The notes beneath the pieces are model-generated. The model ran no database searches. It saw only the letters and a program-made list of their open reading frames with translations, and was not told the origin of the DNA. Source: Gammaproteobacteria bacterium (lineage in GTDB: Bacteria; Pseudomonadota; Gammaproteobacteria; GCA-001735895). Taken from it: a stretch of DNA of 37,444 nt. Shown one piece after another: positions 8,476 to 16,767 of the stretch. Where the stretch lies: positions 1 through 37,444 of the forward strand of contig JAOTYD010000031.1 of NCBI GenBank assembly GCA_029862005.1, given 5' to 3'. Positions within the stretch are counted from its first letter, which is position 1. Each line of letters opens with the position of its first letter. Made by a program: the position numbers and the translations under genes.

Positions 8476-10013
8476 GTAATCCGCAAATGTCGCGAGCCTC
8501 CGCACGCCGACGCCAACGAGGTCGTAGCTGTGCCGAACCCGGTGTCGTTAATGCGCCTGCATTCTTGACGCGCAAGATACCCCCTTACGAATTGCTCGAC
8601 GAGGAAGCGCTGGTCGGTCTTGAAGATCATGCGGAATGGTTGCTGTCGGAAATTGGCATCGAGATTCGGGATGATCCGGAGGCGCTGGAGCTTTTCAGGC
8701 AGGCCGGCGCGACCGTCAACGGTGAGTTGTTGCGTTTCGACCGGGGACAGGTGCGCGCGCTTTGTCAAACTGCACCCAGGACCTATACCATGCATGCGCG
8801 CAATCCTGCACGCAGCATCGAGTTTGGTGGCGATAACCTGATCTTCGGATCCGCTTACGGATCGCCTTTTGTCACCGATCTGAAAAGCGGCAGGCGTTAC
8901 GCGTCGCTCGAGGATTTTCAGAACTTTATCAAGCTGACCTACCTGTCGCCGTGGCTACACCATCAAAGCGGCACCATTTGCGAACCGGTCGATATCGCGG
9001 TCAACAAGCGCCACCTCGACATGGTTTATGCGCATCTGCGCTATTCCGACAAGCCCTTCATGGGCTCGGTGACGGCACCCGAGCGTGCCGTTGACTCGCT
9101 GGCCATGGCTGAAATCGTATTTGGCAAAGCGTTCATGCAGGAAAACCTCGTCATCCAGGGTAATATCAACGTGAATTCGCCTCTGGTTTACGACAACACG
9201 ATGACGGGGGCGTTGCGCACCTATGCGGCGGCGAACCAGGGCAACGTTATTTCACCCTTTATCATGGGTGGCGCGATGAGTCCGGTCACCCAGCCCGCAA
9301 TCATCGCCCAGGCGCATGCCGAGGTCATGGTTGGCATAGCCTTGACGCAACTGGTGTGCAAAGGTGCCCCGGTCGTCTACGGCAGCTTTCTGACGACGAT
9401 CGACCTGAAAACCGGCGCACCGACTTTTGGCACCCCTGAATCGACGCTAGCGACGCTCGCCATCTCCCAGCTCAGCCGGCGCATGGGGCTGCCGTTTCGC
9501 TGCGGGGGCCATCTGACCGCGTCCAAGACCGCCGACGCCCAGGCGATGCAGGAATCAACCAACGCGATGAATCCCGCAATCATGGCGGGCGCCAATTTTA
9601 TCTTCCAGGCAGCAGGCTGGCTCGAAAGCGGCCTGACCATCGGTTATGAAAAGTTTGTCATGGACGCGGAACAATGTGGCGCTCTGGCGCGCCTGGTCGC
9701 GGGACTCGAAATCGACGCCGACCAGCTCGCCGGCGAGGCCTACCTTGAAGCCGGCGTGGGCAACAACTTTCTCGGCGTGGCGCATACCATGCGACATTAC
9801 AGGACTGCAAATTTTCGCGCCGAACTGGTGGACGCCACGCCATTCGAGCAGTGGACTGAAGCCGGCAGCAAGGACATGCAGCAGCGTGCCTACGAATGCT
9901 GGAACCGGATGCTCGCAGAGTATGAAGCCCCGCCAATCGATCCCGCAATTGACGAAGCGCTGCTGGATTATATCGCTACAAAAAAGGCATCCATGGAAGA
10001 CGCCTGGTACTAG
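8472..10013 (+). CDS. Trimethylamine methyltransferase (MttB) family protein, non-pyrrolysine type
   Basis: The 513-residue product spans the full MttB superfamily barrel, from EEALVGLEDHAEWLLSEIGI to the C-terminal VGNNFLGVAHTMRHYRTANF. The reading frame has no internal TAG codon, so it is not the pyrrolysine enzyme but belongs with MtgB-like homologues that demethylate betaines. The TTG at 8472 overlaps the preceding stop; the ATG at 8487 (MSRASARRRQ) is an equally good start. No corrinoid protein or RamA-type activator gene is present in the window, although characterised MttB enzymes methylate a corrinoid protein. Coupling to the GcvT-like protein instead is an inference. The likely substrate class is quaternary or tertiary amines. 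Confidence 0.9.
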   Translation: MSNPQMSRASARRRQRGRSCAEPGVVNAPAFLTRKIPPYELLDEEALVGLEDHAEWLLSEIGIEIRDDPEALELFRQAGATVNGELLRFDRGQVRALCQTAPRTYTMHARNPARSIEFGGDNLIFGSAYGSPFVTDLKSGRRYASLEDFQNFIKLTYLSPWLHHQSGTICEPVDIAVNKRHLDMVYAHLRYSDKPFMGSVTAPERAVDSLAMAEIVFGKAFMQENLVIQGNINVNSPLVYDNTMTGALRTYAAANQGNVISPFIMGGAMSPVTQPAIIAQAHAEVMVGIALTQLVCKGAPVVYGSFLTTIDLKTGAPTFGTPESTLATLAISQLSRRMGLPFRCGGHLTASKTADAQAMQESTNAMNPAIMAGANFIFQAAGWLESGLTIGYEKFVMDAEQCGALARLVAGLEIDADQLAGEAYLEAGVGNNFLGVAHTMRHYRTANFRAELVDATPFEQWTEAGSKDMQQRAYECWNRMLAEYEAPPIDPAIDEALLDYIATKKASMEDAWY

Positions 10014-10016
10014 CGC

Positions 10017-12110
10017 TTACGGGACCCTGCCCGATTTCGGAATCACCAGCGCATCAACAATGGTGCAACCCGATTGATTGACAATCACTGGGTTCAGATC
10101 GATCTCGGCGATCGCACTGTCCAGGGTAACCGCCAGCTGCGAAAACCTCACCATCAGCTCGACCAGTGCTGCGCGGTCCACCGCGGCCTGGCCACGCACC
10201 CCGGACAATAACCTGGCCAGCCGGATCTGGTCGATCATCGCGTTGGCCTGTTCACTGTTTACCGGCGCAAGCCGGAACGCGCGCTCGGCGAGTATCTCGA
10301 TCAGGATTCCGCCACAGGCGATAATCACCAGTGGTCCATACTGGGGATCGTTTTTCATGCCGACGGACACCTCGACACCGGCTTCTATCATCGGCATCAC
10401 CACGACCCGATCACCGAGCCGGGTCTGTAAATCACGGTACGTTTTTTCAAGCTGTTGGCGATCTTCGATTCCGACTATGACCCCATTTTTATCCGACTTA
10501 TGGGCTATCCCCGGCATCGCAGTTTTTAATACCAGCGGGTAACCCAGTGAATCCACGCTTTTGCACAATTGCGCAAAGCTTTTCGCCAGCCGGAAAGGAA
10601 CCGTTGGCAGGCCAAATTCAGACATCAGGCTCAACGAGGTGATTTCATCGAAGCTGTCATCCACACTTAAACGACTCGACCAGTTCTCGACAATCGCCGG
10701 ATCGAATTCGATCTCGTTCGAGCAGTCTACGACATCCTCGCCGGACCGGTAATTCATCAGGTTACGCATCGCGCGCAGTGCTACATCGATACCGTTGATG
10801 ACCGGAATGCCCTGCACGGTCAGCTCGGCCGCGGTTTCGTGAATATTGGTAAAGCCGCAGCTATTGACCAGCACCAGCGGCTTATCACTATAAACCGACA
10901 ACTGCCGGGCTACGTCGAACAGCTCCGGGTAATGGCAGAAGCCGTCACGGAATTCGAACTCGAAACTCATCAACCCGGTCTCCGCGTCATCGAGCAGGGC
11001 CTTGCCGCAGGCCAGGTAGGTTTCAAAAGTGTTGTTGCCGAGCGCACCCATGCCATCCATGGGATTGACCGCCTCGAGCCCGGTCTCGAGATGCTCGCGC
11101 AACACCTGCGTCGTAGCCGGCGATATCTCGGCAAACGGAATGCCATGATCCTCGGCCAGGTCGATCATCTGCTCGCGCATACCGCCCGAATCGAGCATGC
11201 TGGCGAGCCCGCCGCCATTGACGCGCAGTCCGGTCGCAAACAGCATCGCCGTGACGATCATTTCATCGGCATCGCGGCACAAAACAGCGCCGTGGCGCTC
11301 GCATAGAGCAATAAAGGCCTCGTGATCGCCCACGATCGCACCGGAGTGGCTCATCGCAAACTGCGCTGATTTTTCGGTGCGCCCGAGGCGTGTGATAACC
11401 ACCGGAATCGAGTTGCTGTGGGCTTTTTGCAGTGCGCCGACAAATGCCGGCACATCACGCACGGTTTCCAGCATAATCGCCAGCACCCGAGTTGATTCCT
11501 GATCGAGCAGGTAATCCATGTAATCACCAACGGTCGCGTTGGTTTCCTGCCCGCTTGCAATAACATAGTTAAAACAGAAACGCGCATCGTTATTGGCCAG
11601 GTAGGTCATACCTGAGCCCGAATGCAGGATCATACCGATGTGGCCTTTAGGACGTCCCGGCGGTGGACGGTCAAAACTGACCAGCACGTTGTGATCAAAG
11701 TTATAAAATCCCATCGAGTTGCCGCCACAAACGGGAATACCTGCCTCGCGAGCACTTCTGCGCAGGCGTTCTGGAAGCCTCGGCTCGGGATCATTCTCGA
11801 TATAGTTCGCCGCGTATATCATGATACCGCCAACCTGCAATTTCAACGCTTGCTCGAAACTCTGCTCCAGCGCGGCACCGCTAATAGCGTAGACGACAAG
11901 ATCGGGCACCAGCGGCATATCTGCGAGCGCGGCATAGCAGGTCTTGCCATGCAGTGACTCATAGCGGGGGTTAACCGAGAAAATATCCCCTGCGTATTCA
12001 CATTCCGACAATTGGTTGTGGGTGATCTCCGCGAGGCTTCCCTGGCGCTCGGAGGCACCGACTATTGCAATAGTTTGCGGGCTCAGTAAGCGCTGTAACC
12101 AGTGCGACAT
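10017..12110 (-). CDS. ADP-forming acyl-CoA ligase (acetate-CoA ligase family), fused alpha-beta
   Basis: I chose the ATG at 12110 (MSHWLQRLLSPQTIAIVGAS, 697 residues), which fits the family's usual start just before the CoA-binding Rossmann motif. Domains in order are: CoA-binding (IVGASERQGSLAEITHNQL), two succinyl-CoA-ligase-like flavodoxin domains including SHSGAIVGDHEAF with the probable phosphohistidine, and a C-terminal ATP-grasp domain (YPLVLKTAMPGIAHKSD through EIDLNPVIV). Such enzymes interconvert acyl-CoA, ADP and phosphate with free acid and ATP. The gene converges on the MttB-like gene with only 3 nt between them and diverges from the CaiD-like gene. It could supply the CoA thioester for that crotonase; that role is inferred. 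Confidence 0.88.
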   Translation of the reverse strand: MSHWLQRLLSPQTIAIVGASERQGSLAEITHNQLSECEYAGDIFSVNPRYESLHGKTCYAALADMPLVPDLVVYAISGAALEQSFEQALKLQVGGIMIYAANYIENDPEPRLPERLRRSAREAGIPVCGGNSMGFYNFDHNVLVSFDRPPPGRPKGHIGMILHSGSGMTYLANNDARFCFNYVIASGQETNATVGDYMDYLLDQESTRVLAIMLETVRDVPAFVGALQKAHSNSIPVVITRLGRTEKSAQFAMSHSGAIVGDHEAFIALCERHGAVLCRDADEMIVTAMLFATGLRVNGGGLASMLDSGGMREQMIDLAEDHGIPFAEISPATTQVLREHLETGLEAVNPMDGMGALGNNTFETYLACGKALLDDAETGLMSFEFEFRDGFCHYPELFDVARQLSVYSDKPLVLVNSCGFTNIHETAAELTVQGIPVINGIDVALRAMRNLMNYRSGEDVVDCSNEIEFDPAIVENWSSRLSVDDSFDEITSLSLMSEFGLPTVPFRLAKSFAQLCKSVDSLGYPLVLKTAMPGIAHKSDKNGVIVGIEDRQQLEKTYRDLQTRLGDRVVVMPMIEAGVEVSVGMKNDPQYGPLVIIACGGILIEILAERAFRLAPVNSEQANAMIDQIRLARLLSGVRGQAAVDRAALVELMVRFSQLAVTLDSAIAEIDLNPVIVNQSGCTIVDALVIPKSGRVP

Positions 12111-12188
12111 GGCTTTGAATGAATGAGTGAATGCGGCGCGATTTTGACATATATTGCCGCCATACACACATAAATTTCAGGAGCAGCA

Positions 12189-12995
12189 ATGAGCGCGGAA
12201 GTGAGGGTGGAAACATACGATCGCATCGTCGAAATCACCATCGACCGGCCACCGGCCAACGCGATCAATACCGGCGTCTCGAACGCGATTTACGAGGCCC
12301 TGGTGATGCTGCAGGAAGACGACAACCTGAGCGTCGGAATTATTACCGGTAGCGGTGAGCGAATTTTCAGCGCAGGCTGGGATCTGAAGGAAATTGCAGC
12401 GATCGACAACAATGTGGAAGCGGTCAACAGCGCTTACAGTTGTCCCGGCGGATTCGCCGGTATCAGTGAATTCTGGGGTTTGAAAAAACCCGTTATTTCA
12501 GCAATAAACGGCATGGCAGTTGGCGGCGGATTCGAAATCGCGCTGGCGACGGACCTGATCGTTGCAGCGGACCATGTCGAGTTTTTCCTGCCCGAGATGC
12601 AGCGCGGGTTCCTGCCCGACGTTGGCGCAATCCAGATTTTACCGCGTCGCATTCCTTACAATGTGGCGATGGAACTGCTCTACACCGGGCGACGCATGAG
12701 CGCTGCAGAAGCGCAACAGTGGGGCCTGGTATGCCGGGTTTGCCCAATTGGCGAGCTAATGGATCGTGCGCGTGAACTGGCGCATGAAGTGGCACGCGGA
12801 GCACCGCTTGCACTGCAGGCGCTGAAGGAAGTCGTGCCAGCGATACACAGCCTGCCCATGCCGCAGGCATTCGCCGCAACCAAACCGGGCAACGATGATT
12901 TACCGGTCTACCAGAAAATGCTGCTGTCGGAAGACTTCATGGAAGGTCCACGGGCATTTGCCGAGAAACGCGATCCAGTGTGGAAGGGTAAATAA
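12189..12995 (+). CDS. caiD: CaiD-like enoyl-CoA hydratase/isomerase (carnitinyl-CoA dehydratase family)
   Basis: The 268-residue crotonase has the two catalytic glutamates in GGGFEIALA (E116) and LPEMQRG (E136) and the oxyanion-hole FSAGWDLK segment. Several features match Escherichia coli CaiD as I recall it: FSAGWDLK, the PGGFAG turn, TGRRM, and the C-terminus FAEKRDPVWKGK. CaiD hydrates or dehydrates crotonobetainyl-CoA and carnitinyl-CoA. An AGGAG ribosome-binding site precedes the ATG. It diverges from the acyl-CoA ligase across 78 bp. Together with the nearby MttB and GcvT homologues this suggests carnitine or betaine catabolism; a general enoyl-CoA hydratase is the alternative. Confidence 0.85.
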   Translation: MSAEVRVETYDRIVEITIDRPPANAINTGVSNAIYEALVMLQEDDNLSVGIITGSGERIFSAGWDLKEIAAIDNNVEAVNSAYSCPGGFAGISEFWGLKKPVISAINGMAVGGGFEIALATDLIVAADHVEFFLPEMQRGFLPDVGAIQILPRRIPYNVAMELLYTGRRMSAAEAQQWGLVCRVCPIGELMDRARELAHEVARGAPLALQALKEVVPAIHSLPMPQAFAATKPGNDDLPVYQKMLLSEDFMEGPRAFAEKRDPVWKGK

Positions 12996-13033
12996 ACCTA
13001 CCTTGCCGCGGCGACAAGAATCAGGTTGTATTT

Positions 13034-13705
13034 TCAGGTCCGTGCCTGCATCAATTTCTGCCTGAGCCGCCCGTGAATCGAAATGCAATACAGTAAAATA
13101 AATAACGCGATCAGGTTCTCCTTCATTTCACCGGTGTTGATGATTTTGGTATCAATTATCGACAATATCGGCCTGACCAGAATGACCAGCAGTCCGACAG
13201 TGAGACAGTCCAGTGTCGGCCATTGCCAGTAGAGGCGACCTGATTCTTCAAGCTTGATCCGTCGAAAATACCGGTACAGCGGCATAATGACACCACCGAT
13301 TAGAATGCCCAGTGTCAACAGTAATCGCGGAAGCTGGTCGAACAGAGCATGCACGTTATGCAGGTTGGTCTCACCCTGATCATTCAAAGCTTGCCAGATT
13401 TCCACGGTGCCCCAACCGAACATATGCTGACCATAGGATATTTCCTCCAGTGCGAAATAAGTCGCCCCCAGTAACAGCATGAAAAACCAGGCTCTATGGA
13501 AGCCCGATAGTCCAATTTTGTTCGCCTTGATGATTGCCGCAACACAAAATCCGATAGCGATTGCCAGGAACAGCACCGTCATGTTTTCGATAATGCCAAA
13601 TTCGCCCTTGAGCATCTTATAATCGCCGACAATCGCGACCCAGATGAATGAAAACAGGACAACCAGTACTGGCAATCCATGGTAAAGCAGGCTTCTAAGA
13701 GTCAT
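13034..13705 (-). CDS. Hypothetical membrane protein with an EEISYGQ motif
   Basis: I chose the ATG at 13705, which overlaps the thiolase stop (ATGA); a longer frame would run into the thiolase. The 223-residue protein has about six hydrophobic helices. It carries a conserved-looking motif, [12 protein letters not shown], followed by [10 protein letters not shown], a combination that recurs in a family of uncharacterised membrane proteins with EEISWGQ and NLHN signatures. The acidic pair and the His-Asn suggest a metal site or active site in the membrane, but this is speculation. Coupling to the thiolase may be only positional. Confidence 0.75.
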   Translation of the reverse strand: MTLRSLLYHGLPVLVVLFSFIWVAIVGDYKMLKGEFGIIENMTVLFLAIAIGFCVAAIIKANKIGLSGFHRAWFFMLLLGATYFALEEISYGQHMFGWGTVEIWQALNDQGETNLHNVHALFDQLPRLLLTLGILIGGVIMPLYRYFRRIKLEESGRLYWQWPTLDCLTVGLLVILVRPILSIIDTKIINTGEMKENLIALFILLYCISIHGRLRQKLMQART

Positions 13706-14889
13706 GCGTTCACCTCGAACAAACCGGCCGCGCCCATGCCTCCGCCAACGCACATGGAAACAACGACATACTTCGCACCGCGGCGTTTGCCCTCGATCAG
13801 TATGTGACCGGTCAGCCTGGCGCCGGTCATGCCGTAGGGATGGCCAATCGAAATCGAACCGCCATTGACATTGAATTTTTCGTTATCGAGGCCAAGATGA
13901 TCACGACAATAAATGGTCTGGCAGGCGAAAGCCTCGTTGATTTCCCACAGGTCGATATCGTCGATACTTAGACCGTGTTTCTGTAGTAGCTTGGGAATCG
14001 CATAAATCGGGCCAATTCCCATTTCTTCGGGTGCATTGCCAGCGACGGCCATGCCTCGATAAATACCAAGCGGCTCCAGGCCACGCTTTTCGGCAAGCGA
14101 AGCTTCCATCAAAACACAGGCAGATGCGCCATCCGACAACTGGCTCGCGTTACCCGCGGTAATCGTGCCACCTTCCACCACGGGATTTAGTCCACCCAGT
14201 CCTTCGAGTGTCGTTTGCGGTCGATTACCTTCATCTCGCGTCAGCTCTGCCTCGCTGTAGCTGATGTCACCGCTTTCCTTGTCCTTGATTGCACGCATCG
14301 CGGATATCGACACAATTTCGTCGTCGAAGGCACCCGACTGTTGCCCGGCGGCGGTGCGCATCTGCGACTGCAGCGCATATTCATCCTGGACATCGCGCGT
14401 AATGCCGTACTTTTCTACCACGTGCTCGGCGGTCAGCAACATCGGCATATATGCGTGCTCTGCATGCATCACGACATTAGGATCGGCCTCGTCGGCAACC
14501 CAGGGAAAATACTGGTTTTGCACTGCTGAAATATTCTCCTGGCCACCGGCAACGACGATATCCATTCCATCGACGATAATCTGCTTGGCCGCGGTCGCAA
14601 TTGCCATCAAACCAGACGAGCACTGGCGATCGATCGTCTGCCCCGCCACCGTGTCCGGCAGGCCCGCGGCCAGCGATGCCAGCCGACCAATGTTCATACC
14701 GGCAGTTCCCGCGGTTAACACCGCGCCAATAATGACGTCGTCGATTTCGGCGGAATCGACGCCGGAACGAATCACCGCGTGGCGAATCGCATGGGCGGTA
14801 AGTGTCGGTGATTTTATATTGTTAAGCGTGCCTTTAAACGCCATCCCGATCGGGGTACGGGCGGTTGATACGATGACTGCATCTTTCAT
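13702..14889 (-). CDS. Acetyl-CoA acetyltransferase (thiolase)
   Basis: The 395-residue protein is a full-length thiolase. The acylated cysteine is C90 in [15 protein letters not shown], the catalytic His lies in [11 protein letters not shown], and the second cysteine is in [14 protein letters not shown] near the C-terminus. The NEAFACQ motif is also present. It cleaves 3-ketoacyl-CoA or condenses two acyl-CoA units. The GHPYGMTG sequence and overall form fit the FadA/AcaB-type degradative group more than the PhbA biosynthetic one, but I would not assign a chain length. It lies near the CaiD-like gene on the opposite strand, so it could serve the same catabolic route. Confidence 0.93.
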   Translation of the reverse strand: MKDAVIVSTARTPIGMAFKGTLNNIKSPTLTAHAIRHAVIRSGVDSAEIDDVIIGAVLTAGTAGMNIGRLASLAAGLPDTVAGQTIDRQCSSGLMAIATAAKQIIVDGMDIVVAGGQENISAVQNQYFPWVADEADPNVVMHAEHAYMPMLLTAEHVVEKYGITRDVQDEYALQSQMRTAAGQQSGAFDDEIVSISAMRAIKDKESGDISYSEAELTRDEGNRPQTTLEGLGGLNPVVEGGTITAGNASQLSDGASACVLMEASLAEKRGLEPLGIYRGMAVAGNAPEEMGIGPIYAIPKLLQKHGLSIDDIDLWEINEAFACQTIYCRDHLGLDNEKFNVNGGSISIGHPYGMTGARLTGHILIEGKRRGAKYVVVSMCVGGGMGAAGLFEVNA

Positions 14890-14933
14890 TATGAGGTATG
14901 CCGGAAACGGAAATTCGCGGCATTATACCTCAG

Positions 14934-15010
14934 CCTGGAAAAAGGGGGACGCATCTATTTTTCCTGATTTTCTATTATTATTGAAAAATAGAAACGCCCC
15001 CGTTTCCAGG
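14934..15010. repeat. 77-bp imperfect palindrome upstream of the thiolase gene
   Basis: Two arms of about 29 bp (14934-14963 and 14983-15010) are reverse complements apart from two short indels and a few mismatches. Each outer end reads CCTGGAAA on its own strand, and the inner part of the stem is CTATTTTTC with GAAAAATAG. The loop is about 19 nt and AT-rich. It lies between the end of the response-regulator gene and the thiolase start. It could act as a terminator for the former. The sequence type also resembles REP-like elements that are dispersed in some gammaproteobacteria. Confidence 0.65.
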
Positions 15011-15032
15011 CCCCCTACTCCCTCCTTTGCGC

Positions 15033-16157
15033 TTATTCTTCCAGCGTACCTGACAGATCATCGATGATCGCCTCAAATTCATCGTCGAGCTTACGGTCTT
15101 CATCACAAAGAGATCTAATTCTCGATGCACTCGCGTCGATAATTTCCAGCAACGCTCTTTCCTGCCGTTTAGTTAAGTCAAGCCCCAACAGGGATCTTTC
15201 CAGTTCCTTTCCCAGCGCCGTCATGGTCTCATTGGCAGACAGCGCTTGCCGCTGATGCTGTTTTTCAATCCTGCACAGTTTTTCATGCGCTGCTTCGAGG
15301 ACCCGGGTCAATCCTTCGCGCCTCGCATTAACCTGCATTTGCGTCTGCATCGCCTGCAGCCTCGTATCCAGGCCTTCGATCATGATAACGAGGTGTTGTC
15401 GCAAGCGCTCTATTTCCTCCGGGTCCGAGGGTAGGTTTCGAACCAGCAGGGTGGTGCGATCGGAATTGACCGCGACACGGGTACCAAAACTCAATACCCG
15501 GTCCTGACCGCGCAGACTCTGGAGAATCTGACCCTCCATCGGCCGGTTGATGCCGTCACTAAACCAGACGCGGTTCTCGCCGTCGGCCTCGATCAACAGG
15601 CTGCTATCGAGATCGAATTCGCGCAGGCAGTCAAACACATTATCTGCCAGCTCATCGAGGTCGCTGGCGCGCTGGCATCGATGTAAAAACCCGACCACCA
15701 TCTCGAGCTTCTCGGTATTGGTCAAGTTACGCTTCAAGGCCTCGACCGCCTGCTCCGAAATGTTCTCCAGTTCCCGTTTTCGCAACTGGCTCGCAAGCAC
15801 TAACTCAACCTTCTTTTGCAGAATTTCTTCGCTGAAAGGCTTGGTAATATAGTCATCGCCGCCAGCCTCGTAGCCGGCCATCAGCTCCTCCTGCGTGGCA
15901 AGCGCAGAGACAAATATGACCGGTATTTCGGCGGTGTCGGTATCGGCCTTGAGACGCTCACAGGTCTCGAGCCCATCCATTTCCGGCATGTTGACATCGA
16001 GCAGAATCAGGTCCGGTCTCTTGATACCGACCTGCTGCAAGCAGCTCTCTCCCGAATTCACGCTATTAAGCGCATAGTCGGATTGCAACAACTCTTCCAG
16101 GATGGCCAGGTTGATGGGTTCATCGTCAACGCAAAGTATCGAGGCTTTCTTGTCCAT
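15033..16157 (-). CDS. Response regulator with novel C-terminal output region
   Basis: The 374-residue protein starts with a receiver domain of about 125 residues. Acidic residues D11 and D12, the phospho-acceptor D54 in LILLDVNMPEMDG, S84 and K106 in YITKPF are all in place. No DNA-binding, GGDEF, EAL or HD domain follows. A coiled-coil linker (near residues 125-160) leads to a roughly 110-residue region beginning HRCQRASDLDELADNVFDCL, which may be GAF-like, then a long charged helical C-terminus. Such proteins may work through protein-protein contacts. No histidine kinase is adjacent. The gene diverges from umuD-like across 160 bp. Confidence 0.82.
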   Translation of the reverse strand: MDKKASILCVDDEPINLAILEELLQSDYALNSVNSGESCLQQVGIKRPDLILLDVNMPEMDGLETCERLKADTDTAEIPVIFVSALATQEELMAGYEAGGDDYITKPFSEEILQKKVELVLASQLRKRELENISEQAVEALKRNLTNTEKLEMVVGFLHRCQRASDLDELADNVFDCLREFDLDSSLLIEADGENRVWFSDGINRPMEGQILQSLRGQDRVLSFGTRVAVNSDRTTLLVRNLPSDPEEIERLRQHLVIMIEGLDTRLQAMQTQMQVNARREGLTRVLEAAHEKLCRIEKQHQRQALSANETMTALGKELERSLLGLDLTKRQERALLEIIDASASRIRSLCDEDRKLDDEFEAIIDDLSGTLEE

Positions 16158-16277
16158 AGGTTTTTTTATTCAAACACTCGAATCGTGCTTATTTATAAAG
16201 GAAATGAACATGAATGAGTAGGCAAATTCCCGTTTTCTCGATTTTCTTTTGCTATCGGAACGCATTATCGGTTTCGG

Positions 16278-16306
16278 TTGAAAGTTCTCATTTTGTTCTC
16301 TATAGT
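16278..16306 (+). promoter_or_regulatory. Promoter of the umuDC-like operon with a LexA-type GTTC-N7-GTTC operator
   Basis: A -35-like TTGAAA lies at 16278-16283 and a -10-like TATAGT at 16301-16306, with a 17-bp spacer. Inside the spacer is a perfect direct repeat, GTTC (16284-16287), seven bases, GTTC (16295-16298). This is the consensus LexA box described for Alphaproteobacteria, not the palindromic CTGT-N8-ACAG box of most Gammaproteobacteria. Its position between -35 and -10 is what a repressor site would be expected to have. Transcription would begin near 16313, close to the first ATG. Confidence 0.6.
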
Positions 16307-16317
16307 ATTCAAAGACC

Positions 16318-16767
16318 ATGAACCCGATGATGAACATAATCACGCTATCCGGCAAATTCAGACCGATAAAACCCATCCCAGCCCCGATCGAGGATCTCGT
16401 CGAGCTCGGCCGAATCGCGGCTGGCATCCCGCTGGAAGCTATCGCAGACAGACAGCGTAATGAACTTCTCGGACTGCTCACGGCACCCGGTCGGTACGCC
16501 CTGCAGGTCAGTGACGATTCGATGTGCGAGGCGGGTATCATTCGTGGCGATATCGTTGTCGTTCAAAGCCAGCGACAGGCCCGCGATGGGGACATCGTGG
16601 TCGCGCTTATCGATAACGAACAGGTGACGCTGAAACGCGTTCGATTCCTTTCCAATCAGCGGATTCAGCTGATCGCCGATAGTCCCGATCAGGCCGACCT
16701 GGTGCTCAAGGATTCGCGCGTGATCATCCAGGGGAAAGTGATCGGCCAGGTCCGGTGCTACGCTTGA
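16318..16767 (+). CDS. umuD: UmuD-like / LexA-type S24 self-cleaving protein
   Basis: The 149-residue protein is a peptidase S24 domain without a DNA-binding domain. Cleavage would fall at the Ala35-Gly36 bond in RIAAGIPLEA, and the Ser-Lys dyad is S68 in VSDDSMCEAG and K106 in VTLKRV. RecA filaments would be expected to stimulate self-cleavage, converting it to the active partner of the error-prone polymerase. The sequence resembles the LexA C-terminal domain more than Escherichia coli UmuD. ATGs at 16327 and 16330 are alternative starts and leave more room after the predicted promoter. It overlaps the polymerase gene by 13 nt. Confidence 0.88.
   Translation: MNPMMNIITLSGKFRPIKPIPAPIEDLVELGRIAAGIPLEAIADRQRNELLGLLTAPGRYALQVSDDSMCEAGIIRGDIVVVQSQRQARDGDIVVALIDNEQVTLKRVRFLSNQRIQLIADSPDQADLVLKDSRVIIQGKVIGQVRCYA

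Noticed and set aside
8472-10013. Possible pyrrolysine-containing MttB
   Set aside because: The frame has no in-frame TAG before its natural stop, and the 513-residue protein is already full length, so no amber readthrough is needed.
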